NCBI GenBank assembly: GCA_037893225.1
Contig: JAZGUH010000207.1
Coordinates: forward strand, 558,001-622,000
Direction of reading: 5' to 3'
Source: Hippasteria phrygiana
Lineage: Eukaryota; Echinodermata; Asteroidea; Valvatida; Goniasteridae
DNA length: 64,000 bases
Shown one piece after another: positions 9,442-21,156 of the stretch. The translations under genes and the position numbers were made by a program. Numbering within the stretch: the stretch's first letter is position 1; every line of letters begins with the position of its first letter. The notes beneath the pieces were generated by a model. It ran no database searches. It saw only the letters and a list, made by a program, of their open reading frames with translations, and was not told the DNA's origin.

Positions 9442-10818
9442 GGGGCCATTCAAAATTTTCAATGTTTTAAAATTTCGATCTCTTTTCGAAAATGTGGGTG
9501 GGTGGGTCAAGGTAAATTATTGAAAATCAAAATTTACTTTTTAATAAAAAACATAAAGGAAAATTAAAGCAAATGCTCTTTTGACTTGCCAATTCCAATC
9601 CCGCATTTCTATTTTTAATTTGTTTTTCAACCCAGACTATACCCGTACGGCCTATCATGCCTATGCGTAGTCTTAGACGTTGTATCATCCGTTGTTCAAC
9701 CTCCATGGTTCAACAGAGTGGTTATTCTATACTTCATAGACTGGTCTTATGGCTTTTTGGCATTTGGCACAGCACTACCGTACCGGGCTGCACATTGATC
9801 AGATATAAAAGCATGAAGGAAGAAACATCTTACAACGACTGCCATCGTCTTTGCTTTAAATGTACAATGAACGCGTAGCAAGAATTCCTCATTTTCGCCA
9901 AAAACATTTAGTTGGAAAATGCTTTATGTAATGTCCTTCAAACATTCAAAATGATGAAGTAACGTTTGTATAAATATAATCACAATACATCTTTAGAATA
10001 TTTGAAATGAAAATAAGGGTGTCTGAGATCAAGAGAGTAAAATTCTACAGACATATTTAAATTCTCCCTAAGTCATGCATCAAAATATACCCAATCGAGT
10101 ACGCACTGTAGACTGGTTCCCGTCCCTACTGCTATCAATTAAATACCGCAGCAGGCTAGAGATGGGAACTGTGCTAATATGCATACGCGTTGCTTGCTCG
10201 CGTTGCGAAACCCTGGGAAAACGATACGTGGACATGCGTGATTTTTACACGAATATCAACTTCAAAAGGAGTATTGTGTGGCTTTAACTTCAAGAATTTT
10301 TGAAGTTGTTAAAAAAATGTACTTGTGACTTGAATTGAAAAAAATGACTTGGTAAAAAAGTTGGCTGCAAATTAACACTCGCTGCCACGTAGGTATAGTG
10401 GACCATTCCTCCGTATGGGTGGACGATCTGAGTGGCAATATTGTGACAGAGAGCTTTGTTTGGCGGTGTTAAGTTTTTAAAAGTTGTTTAGGCCTATGCG
10501 TTTGTACATTAGGATTTTAAGATCGCTAACCGTTCACATTTTTATCATGCCGTAATTTGTAGAAGATTTTATCGCCATATCGGCGATATAGCGGAAAAAT
10601 AACTTCGACTACGAAACAAAACAGCAGTATCGCCAGCGCTAGGTCAGAAGCTGATTATGAAACACTAGAAGTCATCAGGGCACGTGTTAAAGTGGGGGAA
10701 ATCCACAGCTGCATCACGCTGTCATGAAACTGGGCATTTTATTATTTGTTTAATTGAATGGCAAATCAATATTTTAAGATCGAAAATTTTAAAACATTGA
10801 AAATTTTGCATGGCCCCT
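9442..10818. mobile_element. 1.4-kb element with about 44-bp inverted ends, TA-flanked
   Basis: GGGGCCATTCAAAATTTTC at the left is mirrored by GAAAATTTTGCATGGCCCC at the right; the similarity continues through an AAACATT/AATGTTT block and the GATCGAAA block. TA on both sides suggests a TA-targeting superfamily. No transposase could be recognised in the interior. Confidence 0.7.
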
Positions 10819-10821
10819 AAG

Positions 10822-11469
10822 GTTTCCAATTGAAACTACATGTAATCAAGAGTGATTGTGTAAAGCAAAGTACCTGCCAAACAAGTAAAAAAATAGTGTG
10901 AAGTCAATTTTAATGATACTTGATGGAAATTACACAAGCCAGGTGTAACAGGGAGACCCAAAAAAATTTCACACTTTTGGACCCCAAATTTATGGAATGA
11001 ACCATATGTACATTGTACATATGTACCTTTACATGTAACTAAAAATACTGGCGGGATCAGGAAAACCTTTGCTTTTCTACTACAACACAAAAAAAGGAAG
11101 TTGCAAGGATGTGTTATTGCGTTTGGCCACACTGTACAATACTGTACAGGAAAGAGACTGTTACTCACTAATGTCAGGGTAGGATGTACACATGTGTGAC
11201 TTCACTTAGCTGTGCATTTGGCTATGGACAAGGTTTCCTGTTTGGCATTAAATACCCTTCCTTTATAGCCATTCTACTCATTTGTCAAACCCTTTGAAAT
11301 TGTTTATACTTAAAATTCTCAAGAAAATGGCATTCTGTAACAGGGTTGAGTTGTGTGAACTCTTCAAAAAAAAAAAAATCACAGTGAATTGAGGCTGATT
11401 AGTGTGGACCCTTCAAAACGCTCCAATGGAATTGACTGTTGGGATCTTGCCAGTTTGTTGGCTCATGAA
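10822..11469. other. No gene seen
   Basis: Intronic sequence of gene A; a CATATGTACATTGTACATATG palindrome near 11000 is the only structure. Confidence 0.4.
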
Positions 11470-12045
11470 GTCTGCTCTGTTGTTTTACTTGACAAACTTA
11501 AGTATGGAAGGTCTGCGGTAACACTATGTGACAAAGTCTGCGCTGTTGTTTTACTTGACAAACTTAAGTATGGAAGGTCTGCGGTAACACTATGTGACAA
11601 AGTCTGCCCTGTTGTTTTACTTGACAAACTTAAGTATGGAAGGTCTGCGGTAACACTATGTGACAAAGTCTGCGCTGTTGTTTTACTTGACAAACTTAAG
11701 TATGGAAGGTCTGCGGTAACACTATGTGACAAAGTCTGCGCTGTTGTTTTACTTGACAAACTTAAGTATGGAAGGTCTGCGGTAACACTATGTGACAAAG
11801 TCTGCCCTGTTGTTTTACTTGACAAACTTAAGTATGGAAGGTCTGCGGTAACACTATGTGACAAAGTCTGCGCTGTTGTTTTACTTGACAAACTTAAGTA
11901 TGGAAGGTCTGCGGTAACACTATGTGACAAAGTCTGCGCTGTTGTTTTACTTGACAAACTTAAGTATGGAAGGTCTGCGGTAACACTATGTGACAAAGTT
12001 TGCCCTGTTGTTTTACTTGACAAAATGGAATGTCTGCGGTAACAC
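11470..12045. repeat. 66-bp minisatellite with 198-bp higher-order period
   Basis: Eight near-identical 66-bp units plus partial ends. Units differ mainly at TGCGCT versus TGCCCT, and the variants follow an A-A-P order (as read in the open frame), i.e. a three-unit (198 bp) superrepeat. 66 is a multiple of three, so both strands are open (22-residue repeats such as DKLKYGRSAVTLCDKVC). Units are identical at silent sites too, which argues for recent homogenisation rather than coding selection. Confidence 0.9.
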
Positions 12046-13574
12046 TATGTGAAATTTATCTCTTTTTTTTGAGTTGTGTGGTTCTGAGAACCGTTGATAT
12101 CTCAAACACCGTGCTCTGTTTGTCACCAGGAGTCTACACAAACCTTTGTTCATGTCTACCATGCAAACCTATATCTTATTTATAGGGGTGTGCATCGGAA
12201 CCGGGTACCCAAGTACCCGACCGTTCATGTCAGGAACCGGTTTCAGATTATGGAATCGAGTACCCGTACAACTTTACATTATCGCACAGTAACTTCACAG
12301 AAAAAGGAAAAAGGAAAGGTTTAGAATTTTATTTGTCAGGAATTTTCAAAAATGAAACCTGACTACATGGGAAACCAGCACAGATTTCATGTTTATGACG
12401 CTCACGAAAATTGACAAAGGGAATTTACCGGTTGTGGTTTTTGTAGTCTGGGTATGGATAAAGAGCCTCGACCAGACATAATAGCATGCCTCATTCCACT
12501 ATAAATACAACTGTATAAAAGCTTCTGTCTTTTGTGATATGCCGGCGCATGCACGTGCCGGAACATGTAATGGCTGAGTAGTGATCATGTTTACTGGACA
12601 TGCCCGGCCAACCAGCAGCCCCATGCACGATGCATTACCGTAACATGTTGGCCACACGTGGAATTATCCACACAGCCATTTATCACACACTCAACCACTG
12701 ATCCACTTCTTGTCGCAATTTGTTGAAAGTTTTGATTGAAATAGATGACTTTCGTTGTTGATCCAACTGCTTGTTTGTTATCGGCAGGATTTTGTGGACA
12801 AATCTTGTCGAGCATGAAGTTCATTTTGCATACATGCTAGCAGGCGTGTCTACATGTACATGTAGCTACCGGACTCAATACAGTCATTCTTCACTACATG
12901 TAGAATAACGATGGCGGAACTTGACTATGAATTTCGGTGTTGCATAATTTAAAGTCCTCCAAACAACGGACTAGCTCTGCACAATACGCACGCTTAAAAG
13001 GCTTTTTCCCCCATATGAGTCCATAATACTTTGCTGCATGCACATGTACTCCCAGCCGAACATCAACAAGACGTATACGATCGTTGTGTACATGTATACC
13101 AAGTGATTCAGACACGACCTCAAATAGCGCTGGCGAGTTAAAACTCCGTCGTCGCTGTGCGAATGGACTTAAAACGCGGAGTCACACAAAAAAGCGGAGT
13201 GAAAAAATGAAAAGCGTGGAAAACAGCGAAAATTTCACATGCCTGATTATTATGGTCAGATTTCACAAAAATCTGTATTTATCAACCTAATATTCGTATT
13301 TCCGTATTTTTCGTGAATTTAGTACAAAATGGGGAAAATCCGTACTGGTTGGCAGCTCTGCACTGGTCTTGAACAAAAAAAGATTGCTTCAGTGGTTGAC
13401 TTGTTCTACTAGCTCAATGCTCTAGTGGATATTTACCTGAAGTTAAAAACCCGGCAATATAAAATTTGGTAAGGGCCAATGCATTTAAAAAATTAAAGAA
13501 ACCACTGAATGGACCAGTGAACCAATCAATTATAAAGAACACCTGTTTGAGTCAAGCAGCAAGACCCATTTTAC
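12046..13574. other. Gene A intron; scattered repeats only
   Basis: Holds an ACCGGGTACCCAAGTACCCG palindromic patch near 12200 and MITE-like debris. A segment at 12085-12180 resembles 3520-3620. No exon found on either strand. Confidence 0.4.
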
Positions 13575-13677
13575 CTAATGTTGGACTGCTGATCTTCTTG
13601 ATGTCGTGAAGTATTATATGGAAGAGCGGGGAGAAGTTGGGAGATCTGTACAGTTCCTCCTGTTCAGCGGTGTCACT
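13575..13677 (-). CDS. Gene A, exon 3
   Basis: Acceptor ccttttaattgcag and donor TTAG|GTAAAA bound a 103-base exon, phase 0 to phase 1. It encodes residues 101-134 (SDTAEQEELYRSPNF..., FHIILHDIKKISS). It joins in frame after exon 14631-14765 and before exon 8275-8386. The composition (mixed charge, FHIILHDI beta or helix) is clearly protein-like. Family not recognised. Confidence 0.78.
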
Positions 13678-13726
13678 CTGCAATTAAAAGGAAAAATAAA
13701 ATGGGTGAACTATTCACGACATAATT

Positions 13727-14095
13727 TTTTCTAACCATAACCTTCCCAAATCCTCCAAAATCCTCTTTCCAAAATGGAGGAATTTGGAGGATTGAGGGCA
13801 CTTGGAAGTTGATGTATCGGAGATTGAGGTTACTGGGGGTTTTTGCCCCTGCAGGAATATGGAGGATCCAGGTTATCAGGCTCAATGTGATACATGAGGA
13901 TTTTGGAGGATTGAGGTTACTAGGGGTATGCAAAAAACCCCTGGAGGATTTTGGAGGATTCGTGCTATGGTCCCCATAAGAGGATTTTGGAGGATTCAGG
14001 TTATATGGAGTTTTAACACTTTGAAATCAGAGGATGTTGGAGGATTCAGGTTACATGGGGGGAAAATGATGTAGGGAGGTAGGGTTAAAGAGGAT
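13727..14095. repeat. Degenerate GGAGGATT tandem region
   Basis: Irregular repeats of GGATTTTGGAGGATTCAGG-type units of about 35-45 bp, ending TAGGGTTAA. The same units, in reverse, build the array at 30.9-31.9 kb, so this is an old relative of that TTAA element. Confidence 0.65.
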
Positions 14096-14630
14096 GTTGA
14101 TTGCTTAGAGAAATCTGCGTCATTTTGTAGTTTCATAAGGGAATAAATATGTGCTGGGCTGGTTTTAAACGCACGTTTAAAACCGCCTTGGGGCCTGGGC
14201 GCTTGATAATGACCCGAGCCGAAGGCGAGGGTCATTATCCTCCTGCCAGTTTTCTTTGTTCACTTTGAAAATTCATTTTATTTTTGAATTAAAATCTTTA
14301 CCCTCCAACACTTTTGTTTATGTTGTTTTTTGTTATCCGTTTGTCAAACCGTTCTTTGTGAGTTGGGAGGGCCGACTTTGTCAGGGTCTTGAGAGGTCCG
14401 TTGGTCAGCGGGTCTGGCTGTCTGTTGGGTCAGGGTGTTGATTTGCTTGTTTGTTTTTGTCCGATTTCCTTTTACCTTGCTTCCTGATGTTTTACGATGT
14501 ATTTTTATGTATATATGTGACAACTGCATTTATTAGTTGAACAAATTTCAAAGAATTCTATAATACTTTTAGTGGCAGCTAACCGCTGTTGAATATCATA
14601 AATAATTTTTTTTTTTAATCTAAAACTCAC
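14096..14630. other. Intron with SINE tail fragment
   Basis: At about 14236-14272 CCTGCCAG...TTTGTTCACTTTGAAAAT matches the 3' end of the tRNA-like SINE seen at 24.5 and 53.1-53.5 kb. GGTTTTAAACGCACGTTTAAAACC at 14160-14184 is a local palindrome. No gene. Confidence 0.5.
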
Positions 14631-14765
14631 CACTAGATGTAAGCTGACCAATACCCTGTTCATTCCCTTGCTGATGTGCGTAGCGTAGCAGTCCGTCTCA
14701 CAGTTCATGCAGGTTCGGACAACCCACTCCCCGATGCAGGCCCGTTTAATCAAACACCTTTGCTC
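14631..14765 (-). CDS. Gene A, exon 2 (Cys motif exon)
   Basis: 135 bases, phase 0-0, between tctatag and the strong donor GTG|GTGAGT. It encodes residues 56-100: EQRCLIKRACIGEWVVRTC, then NCETDCYATH and NRVLVSLHLV. C74-x2-C77 with C81 and H85 could combine with C6-x-C8 of exon 1 as a zinc site. That is inference; spacing fits no family I can name. Confidence 0.78.
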
Positions 14766-15032
14766 CTATAGACCAAAAAAAAAAATATATATATATATTT
14801 TGCCCTCAAACATACATGTACATATATTATGTACTAAATTCCGGCACCTAGTTTTGCTGATTAAGCCAATAAAAATTTAATAGACAACAAGGGTGCCCAC
14901 CATTAACGGCACAAGGGTTGATTCGCTAAGATTTGAAAATACTACGTTCAAATTTGTACACAAAGTAAGTGTGAAAATGAATAAAACTGCTGCAAACTGC
15001 TGACTGACTGAATGGACCTGAAATATACAAAT
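14766..15032. other. No gene seen
   Basis: AT-rich intron sequence with a TATATATA tract near 14785. Confidence 0.35.
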
Positions 15033-15330
15033 CAAAAAATTAGCTGGCCTGACGTTTCGAACTCAAGCAAGTTCTTTCTCAAAGGCAAATGACAGAGTAC
15101 AAGAAACAAACATGTAGGGAACACACTTCTTTGTTCCTGCCTTCCTGGCTGTGCTTTCCTCTCCCTTTGATGTTTACCCACTGCTAGGCTCCTTTGCATC
15201 CCTCTTTTGTGTTTCTCCACCCACCCCCTCATGCATGTGTGTTCCCTACATGTTTGTTTCTTGTACTCTGTCATTTGCCTTTGAGAAAGAACTTGCTTAA
15301 GTTTGAAACGTCAGGCCAGCTAATTTTTTG
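15033..15330. mobile_element. Palindromic element, about 95-bp inverted arms
   Basis: AAAAAATTAGCTGGCCTGACG at the left is mirrored at the right, and the match continues through GAGAAAGAACTTGC, CAAATGACAGAGTACAAG and ACATGTAGGGAACACA. The unique centre is about 110 bp. Ends CAAAAAATT/AATTTTTTG; no target duplication seen. Confidence 0.8.
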
Positions 15331-15697
15331 ACAAAGTAAGTGTATCAGTTCAAAAAAGTCCAAAATTTCTCATTTACCCCAACAGTTCCAATTCCTCCAA
15401 TTTTGATATGATTTTGCCTGCACCCTATGTACAGGAGGAGGTTAGGGTTAAATAAACCACTAAAGGCGTCTTTCCAAAAATGTAAAGTGTTGTTAAATGT
15501 TACATTTCATACCAGACTAGACCAGACCAGACCAGACTACATGTATTGCAGGAGATCCACTAGACCACAATATTATTTTTTCAAGACAGTGTACATGTAT
15601 ACATGTATACATGTACATGTAGTATGCATGTTTCAAAATCAAATTCAGTCCCAACTTATTAGACTCCATTTGAAGTGTGAAATCTGATATTTTTTAA
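15331..15697. other. No gene seen
   Basis: Intronic; ACCAGACTAGACCAGACC short repeats near 15515 and an ACATGTATACATGTA tract near 15600. Confidence 0.35.
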
Positions 15698-15942
15698 CCC
15701 TAACCCACTAGGCATTTTTACTGGGGGGGGGGGGGGGGGGGGGGGGGGGTCCCCAACCTGTCAAAATCCAACACTGCATGTGTGGCACATTCTTTGGATA
15801 GACAAATTAGGGCATCATTTGTATATACATGTATATATCTACAGGTATTTAAAGTAATGGTGCCAAGGCCGTAGAGTACTGAACTTATCAAAATTAGACA
15901 AAACCTGCTGTTGGGAGTTTTTAAGGCATGGGATAGTTAGGG
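15698..15942. mobile_element. TTAA MITE, CCCTAACTATCCC family, copy 2 (inverted)
   Basis: TTAA at 15694-15697 and 15943-15946; ends CCCTAACCCACTAGG and GGGATAGTTAGGG. Contains an uninterrupted 27-base G tract (15723-15749). Confidence 0.8.
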
Positions 15943-16535
15943 TTAAAGGAAAATCCACTGACCCACTGGTCTAGTTCAGTCTTGAGCCCTGTCCGCACTG
16001 GACTTTTTTTGGTAAAACTTACCGAGACGATGGGTACTTTTCCCCATTCTACCACGGTCTCGGTAAAATGTTCTGTGTCGAAAGTCCAAGTGCGGACAGT
16101 GGTCACATTTGACCATTTTTCATTTTACCATCGTCTCGGTAAAACCTTCCAAAATTGTTTTTTTAAATCCAGTGCGGACACGGCTTTGGAGTCAGTCGGC
16201 TAGGCCAATACTTGAATTACTGGACTTGGTCGCCAGTCCAATGCAAATATATTTTGAATCCTGTAAAATATGCAAACAATTGAACTGGACTAGCTCCCTC
16301 TTGCCCTGTGCATATGTTGACTTGTGCACTGTGCACTAGCTGTCAACACCATTATCAGATCAAACCATTTGTTTACAGGAGAGCCCTAGGGTCTCTGGAT
16401 GAGCATTATCCTGTATGCATGGAGTATTAACTGGAGCCTGGGGAATTCTAATCTGAATAGAATGGGGGACCTTCCCTCAAAACAAAAACTAGGAAGAGAA
16501 TTTAAGCACACAGTACATGTACAATATGTACATTC
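15943..16535. other. MITE debris: GTCCGCACTGG / CCAGTGCGGAC inverted pair
   Basis: CTGTCCGCACTGGA at 15988 and TCCAGTGCGGACA at 16170 are inverted, and CGAGACGATGG / CCATCGTCTCG pairs lie inside, so about 15985-16182 is probably another small element. No gene. Confidence 0.5.
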
Positions 16536-17110
16536 TAGGGCTGTCCCGAATACATGTATCGAATATTCGATCATCAACCGAATATTCAAATACATTTTTT
16601 AATACCGGTTCGAATATTCAGAAAAAATATGTGTGTACAGATAAGCCTCTGATGCTATTTTAATAATAAGAAAAAAGTAACTTAGTGTCAAATGCTGCAT
16701 TTTTGTCGACTAACTTTTTGTGTACAGCGGTTTATTGTTCACGTCCGTAAAAAACCCTCGACACTTACAAAATAATTACTGCGAAAATGTAGGCTGCAGT
16801 TAAGTAAGTTTGTTTTCTCGTTATCAGAATGTTATACATGTACATGTACATACGTACCCCTATTACATGTAAATGATCTTGATACAACAGGCGCATGCAA
16901 ACAAAATGTCAAAAAGACAATCAAGCGGTCCACAATATCGATCGTCGCACGTACAACATCGGCATGCTTTGCGTGCCACTTTTACCAACGCGGCATGCAG
17001 TTGCAGCTGACGTGTGAAAAACTTGATCGGCGAGTTTCAAATATTGGAGTATTTTGTCAAACCTAGTTTCGAATAATCAATACTGATTTAATAAAAAATG
17101 AACAGCCCTA
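16536..17110. mobile_element. hAT-type MITE, TAGGGCTGT family
   Basis: Begins TAGGGCTGTCCCGAATA and ends GAACAGCCCTA. Flanks GTACATTC and GTATATTT agree at 6 of 8 positions, as for an aged hAT target duplication. Non-coding interior shared with copies at 22.7 and 27.1 kb. Confidence 0.8.
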
Positions 17111-17437
17111 GTATATTTTATGGTAACACAGGGAATACTGACCGAGAGGTACATGTACACTGCATACATGTACACTGCACATGTACCCATATTTAGCAAT
17201 TGTTCACTTTTTCCAATGTTTCAGGAACAGCTAATTTTGTATGAAAATGCAATTACAGTATGCACTATGCAGCGAGCTTGCTCTTTTAAACCATAATCTG
17301 ATTAGTGCATAACCAAAGAGTACGAAAGGCCAACATTGTATGTGTACAGCATTGTACATGTACACGTACATTGTACATGTACAGTACCTGTACTGGGGAA
17401 GTGGCACTATTGAATTTTAATAGTCCATCTATGTTGA

Positions 17438-17655
17438 CCCCTTGCGTACGGATGATGCAAATATGCGCACAAAAAATAGTGCCACCAGGCCGGATGACGC
17501 CATTGGCCGCTGTTTCTGCAGTTTCAATCCATTGTTGGATTATTGTGTATACATATGTTACGCTCGACTGCACAAACACATTGTGGCCGTTTCGCTTGGC
17601 TGTCAGAGCCGCCGCGGCACCCAGACGTCTCCCGTAAAATACCGTATTTAAGGGG
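17438..17655. mobile_element. TTAA MITE, TGCGTACGGATGACGCC family, copy 2
   Basis: Left flank TTGA (decayed TTAA), right flank TTAA at 17656-17659. Full-length relative of the copy at 9.05 kb. Confidence 0.85.
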
Positions 17656-17659
17656 TTAA

Positions 17660-18511
17660 CAAAATACATCATAGTATTCGGTATTACTGCAGTTCTTGTC
17701 GATTACACCCATGGAAATAACACGATTGTCTCATGTACTATATAGCCTTTTGGAAATATGGCAGACACAATAGGAGGGCGCTATTCGATTTGGACAAACC
17801 TTTTGTATGGCACAAAAGGCTAATAGAGGAATTTCACATTAGCCCCTTCTGCCCACTTCCGGGTTGAAAGCGAGAATGTTAGGGCGTGTCCGAAACAGGC
17901 TTCCAGAGCTACGACTATGGCTATTGTCAGCATTTCTTCACGTACATGTAGTTGTAATGGGCGCACACCTAGACAATAGCCCCAGACAAGAGTTTCGGAT
18001 GCGGCCTCAGTGGCAAACAAAACAATGCTTTTCAGCACATTCATTCATGCATGAATTAATCTTGCCATAAAAGGAAGCGCAGGCGCACGATCAGCATAAC
18101 GTTGTTTACTCTGACATTGAGATCCTCGATTTCAAACGCGGAAGTGCGCAGATCGGCGCTAAACTCGTCGTTGTGGGATTCTTCTATTGGCCATTTGCCT
18201 GTGACGTGCAATAAAGATAATGTCTGATATTTTCAGTTTTCTCCTGAAATATTTTTTTTTTCAAACGTTATTAATTTTTTTCAAAAATGAAAAAGTTGTT
18301 TTAGTTTTGAATGAGACATCGAACGAAAACCCCTACCAACATTGTACATGTAATGTAATTATCAAATAATTACTTTACAAATATCCAAATATTTGTGGCA
18401 TGACAATGATTTGGGCAAAAACATTTTGTGCATTTGATGTGCGAAAGCAACCCAGAATAAAAGCCCGTTTTTATGGTTGCAGACACCCTCAGTAAAATAA
18501 GGTGTTTTTCA
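17660..18511. other. Intron with one small inverted pair
   Basis: GGGCGTGTCCGAAACAGGCTT at 17881 is roughly mirrored near 18000 (GAGTTTCGGATGCGGCC) with TATTGTC/GACAATAG inside: probable small MITE. Nothing else seen. Confidence 0.4.
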
Positions 18512-18515
18512 TTAA

Positions 18516-18671
18516 CCCTACATGTACATGTACATGTAACCCTCCAGGGTATTTTGGCTAGAAACCCTGTCAGACGCATCAGATTGCATGTACACATTGA
18601 CTTGTGTGCAGAGTGCAGCAAAGTGAAGCTGTCACCACAGATGCACTGTGCTGCGTCTGGCAGGGTTAGGG
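18516..18671. mobile_element. TTAA MITE, TGCCAGACGC family, copy 2 (inverted)
   Basis: TTAA at 18512-18515 and 18672-18675; ends GTGCTGCGTCTGGCAGGG then TTAGGG. An ACATGT tract was gained near the left end. Confidence 0.8.
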
Positions 18672-19821
18672 TTAACATAAAACATTAGAAGAAGAAAAAT
18701 TAGAAGACGAGACCTAAGTTGTGTTTGTGGACAAACACAGAGCTGTTTCGGTTTTGATTGGTATGAATGATCAAGAATTGCGAGTAAACTTCGAAATCAT
18801 GTGAAATGATTAAGGTGAAGTTGGATTGCGTTTTCAAAACGATTAGAAATAAGTGATTAGAAAAGATGACGTCACGTGACCCTTGATGACGTCATCATGG
18901 CGTCAGCACTTATTTTCAACCTTTGCATATGTTGGCCAACTAATTAAGCAACTTTGAAATTAATCGGACTTACGGTTCTCTAGATATGGGCTCTTCAAAA
19001 ATGCACCTTTAAGATGATGTCACGTGACCCGTGTGCCAAGGTTCAAGTCGATCGGATTTACCAAAGTGCCCAAATGCCCTGGTGAAAGAAAAACGTGCAC
19101 AAACCCTATGGGAGAGGAGTCTGAAAAAGGGAAAACCGAGTGATGAAAAAAATCTGACATTTGTACGCGGAGCGCCACAAGATACTCATGGTTACTGCCT
19201 TCCCAGAATTCCTTTGTTATCATATTGTTTTTGGCTAAATATTGAAATGGGTATATTTTGACACTGGAGTGAGCTACGATCATGAAAAGTTGGAATTAGG
19301 TACATGAAAATACAATGTATAAAACTTTCAGAGGTTTTTGTCATACGCGATTGCTAAATATACAAAATTCTAGCTTGAATTTAATGAGCTCCAGATGACG
19401 TCACGAAAATTTCACGCCCTCAGATACATTTTGGGCACCCAACAAAGACTTTGCAATAGAGAGAAATAACGCCACTGCTTTGGTTTTTCAGATATGGGTT
19501 CCACAAAATTGACTAATTAATATTCATGAAGGTCATAACTTGACAACTGCTGAGGTCATCATGACGTCATTGTTATATGCACATCAGTGAATGATGATAA
19601 ATCATTGTTGTACTTCTCAGTCTGATTGAAGGAAGTTAAAGACGAAAAGAGGCGACGAGAATGAAAATGTGTGTTATACGAATGGACCGGTGTTGACAAA
19701 ATAAAAAAAAATAAAAAATCTTAACGAAATCAAGAGCTGTTTCGGCTGAAATGCCGAAACAGCTAAAAAAAAAAATTCAAATTTCTGAAAAGCATGCACA
19801 GTACGTGGATCTTAAATTAAA
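18672..19821. other. GACGTCA-rich unassigned block
   Basis: GAGCTGTTTCGG occurs near 18740 and, with an adjacent inverted copy, near 19735-19765. Between them several TGACGTCA or GATGACGTCA words (CRE-like) occur. Probably one composite element; no coding frame found. Confidence 0.35.
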
Positions 19822-19931
19822 CAGGGGTGAGATTGGCCAAAAATAGAAAAAACCACAAAATCCACGAAAAATCCACGAGGACCCAAGATCAACATATAGT
19901 TTGTATACATTGCCTAAAGGCACCCACTTAA

Positions 19932-20143
19932 CCCTTTGCGTACAGAAGACGCCATTAGGCGCAAACAAAACAGTGCCACCAGGCCAGATGACGCCATTTG
20001 CCGCTATTTGTGCAGTTTCAATCCATTGTTGGATTATTGTGTATGTTATGCTTGACTGCACAAACACATTGTGGCCGTTTCGCTTGGCTGCCAGAGCCGC
20101 CGCGACACCCCGACGTCTCCCGTAAAATACCTTGCTCAAGGGG
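19932..20143. mobile_element. TTAA MITE, TGCGTACGGATGACGCC family, copy 3
   Basis: TTAA at 19928-19931 and 20144-20147. The right TTAA is also the left TTAA of the next element. Confidence 0.87.
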
Positions 20144-20147
20144 TTAA

Positions 20148-20371
20148 CTCTAACCCCCAAGGCTCTTTTACTAGGAAGCGTCCTCAACCAGTCAAAATCC
20201 AACACCGTGCAGTATACCTACAACATGGCACATACTTTGGACTTGGACAAATTGGGGCATCATAGCTCCATGTAAAGTAATCGTGCCAAGGCACTACAGT
20301 CTACAGTCCTGAACCCATTAAAATTCAACACAACCTGCTGTTGGATTTTGGCAGGTTTGGGACGGTTAGGG
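20148..20371. mobile_element. TTAA MITE, CCCTAACTATCCC family, copy 3 (inverted)
   Basis: Shares TTAA 20144-20147 with its neighbour; right TTAA at 20372-20375. Interior matches copies at 6.6, 15.7 and 54.8 kb. Confidence 0.82.
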
Positions 20372-20534
20372 TTAAAATATCCATTTTTATTGGTCTATAT
20401 CCACTTTTACAGGTAAAAACACCTTTTTGAAAACACCTCAGGAATTCCACATTGCAAAAGAGATTCTTTAAAATTCTGAAATCCTGACAAAAAAATCCTG
20501 AAACCGGGAAAAATCCTGACAAATCTCACCCGCG

Positions 20535-21156
20535 TTTAATAAAAGTTTAAAATAACTTACTCAGATTAGTTGCATCAATAAGGTTTCTACAGAAATCACT
20601 CGTCCAAAATACTACACAGATTTCCACACCAGAATAGCTGCCTAATAATGAGTTCAGTTGTTTTGTAAACACTCCTGCCACGAGCCGAAATGAAACCAGT
20701 CACGCGCAGTTCACCTGATGACCACGAGCACAAGTTCGTTGCAATAATACAAATATGTAATGCGCACAAATAACTCAAAGTGGAGTAAATGTATACACTA
20801 TCCACTATTATGATGCAAATATTGTTAACTGTTTCATCACAAGTTCTTCCCGACTCTGTACTTTAACCTGTTGCTCAGAAACTGTATGAATCATTGAACA
20901 ATCCCATGACTGCGAAGTGTGATTATCGCCGAGAATCGTAAAGGCTGGGTACCCTACAGTACACATGACCGCCGGACTCGATGGTCAATGTGCACGTACA
21001 CAAACGTATAATCTCTATTTGTGCTAGAGACCACAAATTGAATACAATTTACGAGAACTGACGAGAAAATCAGACCTTCATTTCAGGGAACCAAACTTTT
21101 GTTATCGCAAATGTATGCAATTTTTGGAAATTGTCAAATCTTGATTTGTTCTTTAA
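20535..21156. other. No gene seen
   Basis: Intronic sequence without recognisable exon, RNA or element. Confidence 0.35.

Larger units (their letters stand above)
19822..20534. mobile_element. CAGGGGTGAGAT element carrying two TTAA MITEs
   Basis: Starts CAGGGGTGAGATT and ends AATCTCACCCGCG, as in the element at 1658-1902. Two different TTAA MITEs (19932-20143, 20148-20371) lie inside it. Confidence 0.55.

Noticed and set aside
15033..15330. Hammerhead-like fold around GAAACGTC
   Set aside because: The CTGATGA core is absent; only the GAAAC-like part fits.
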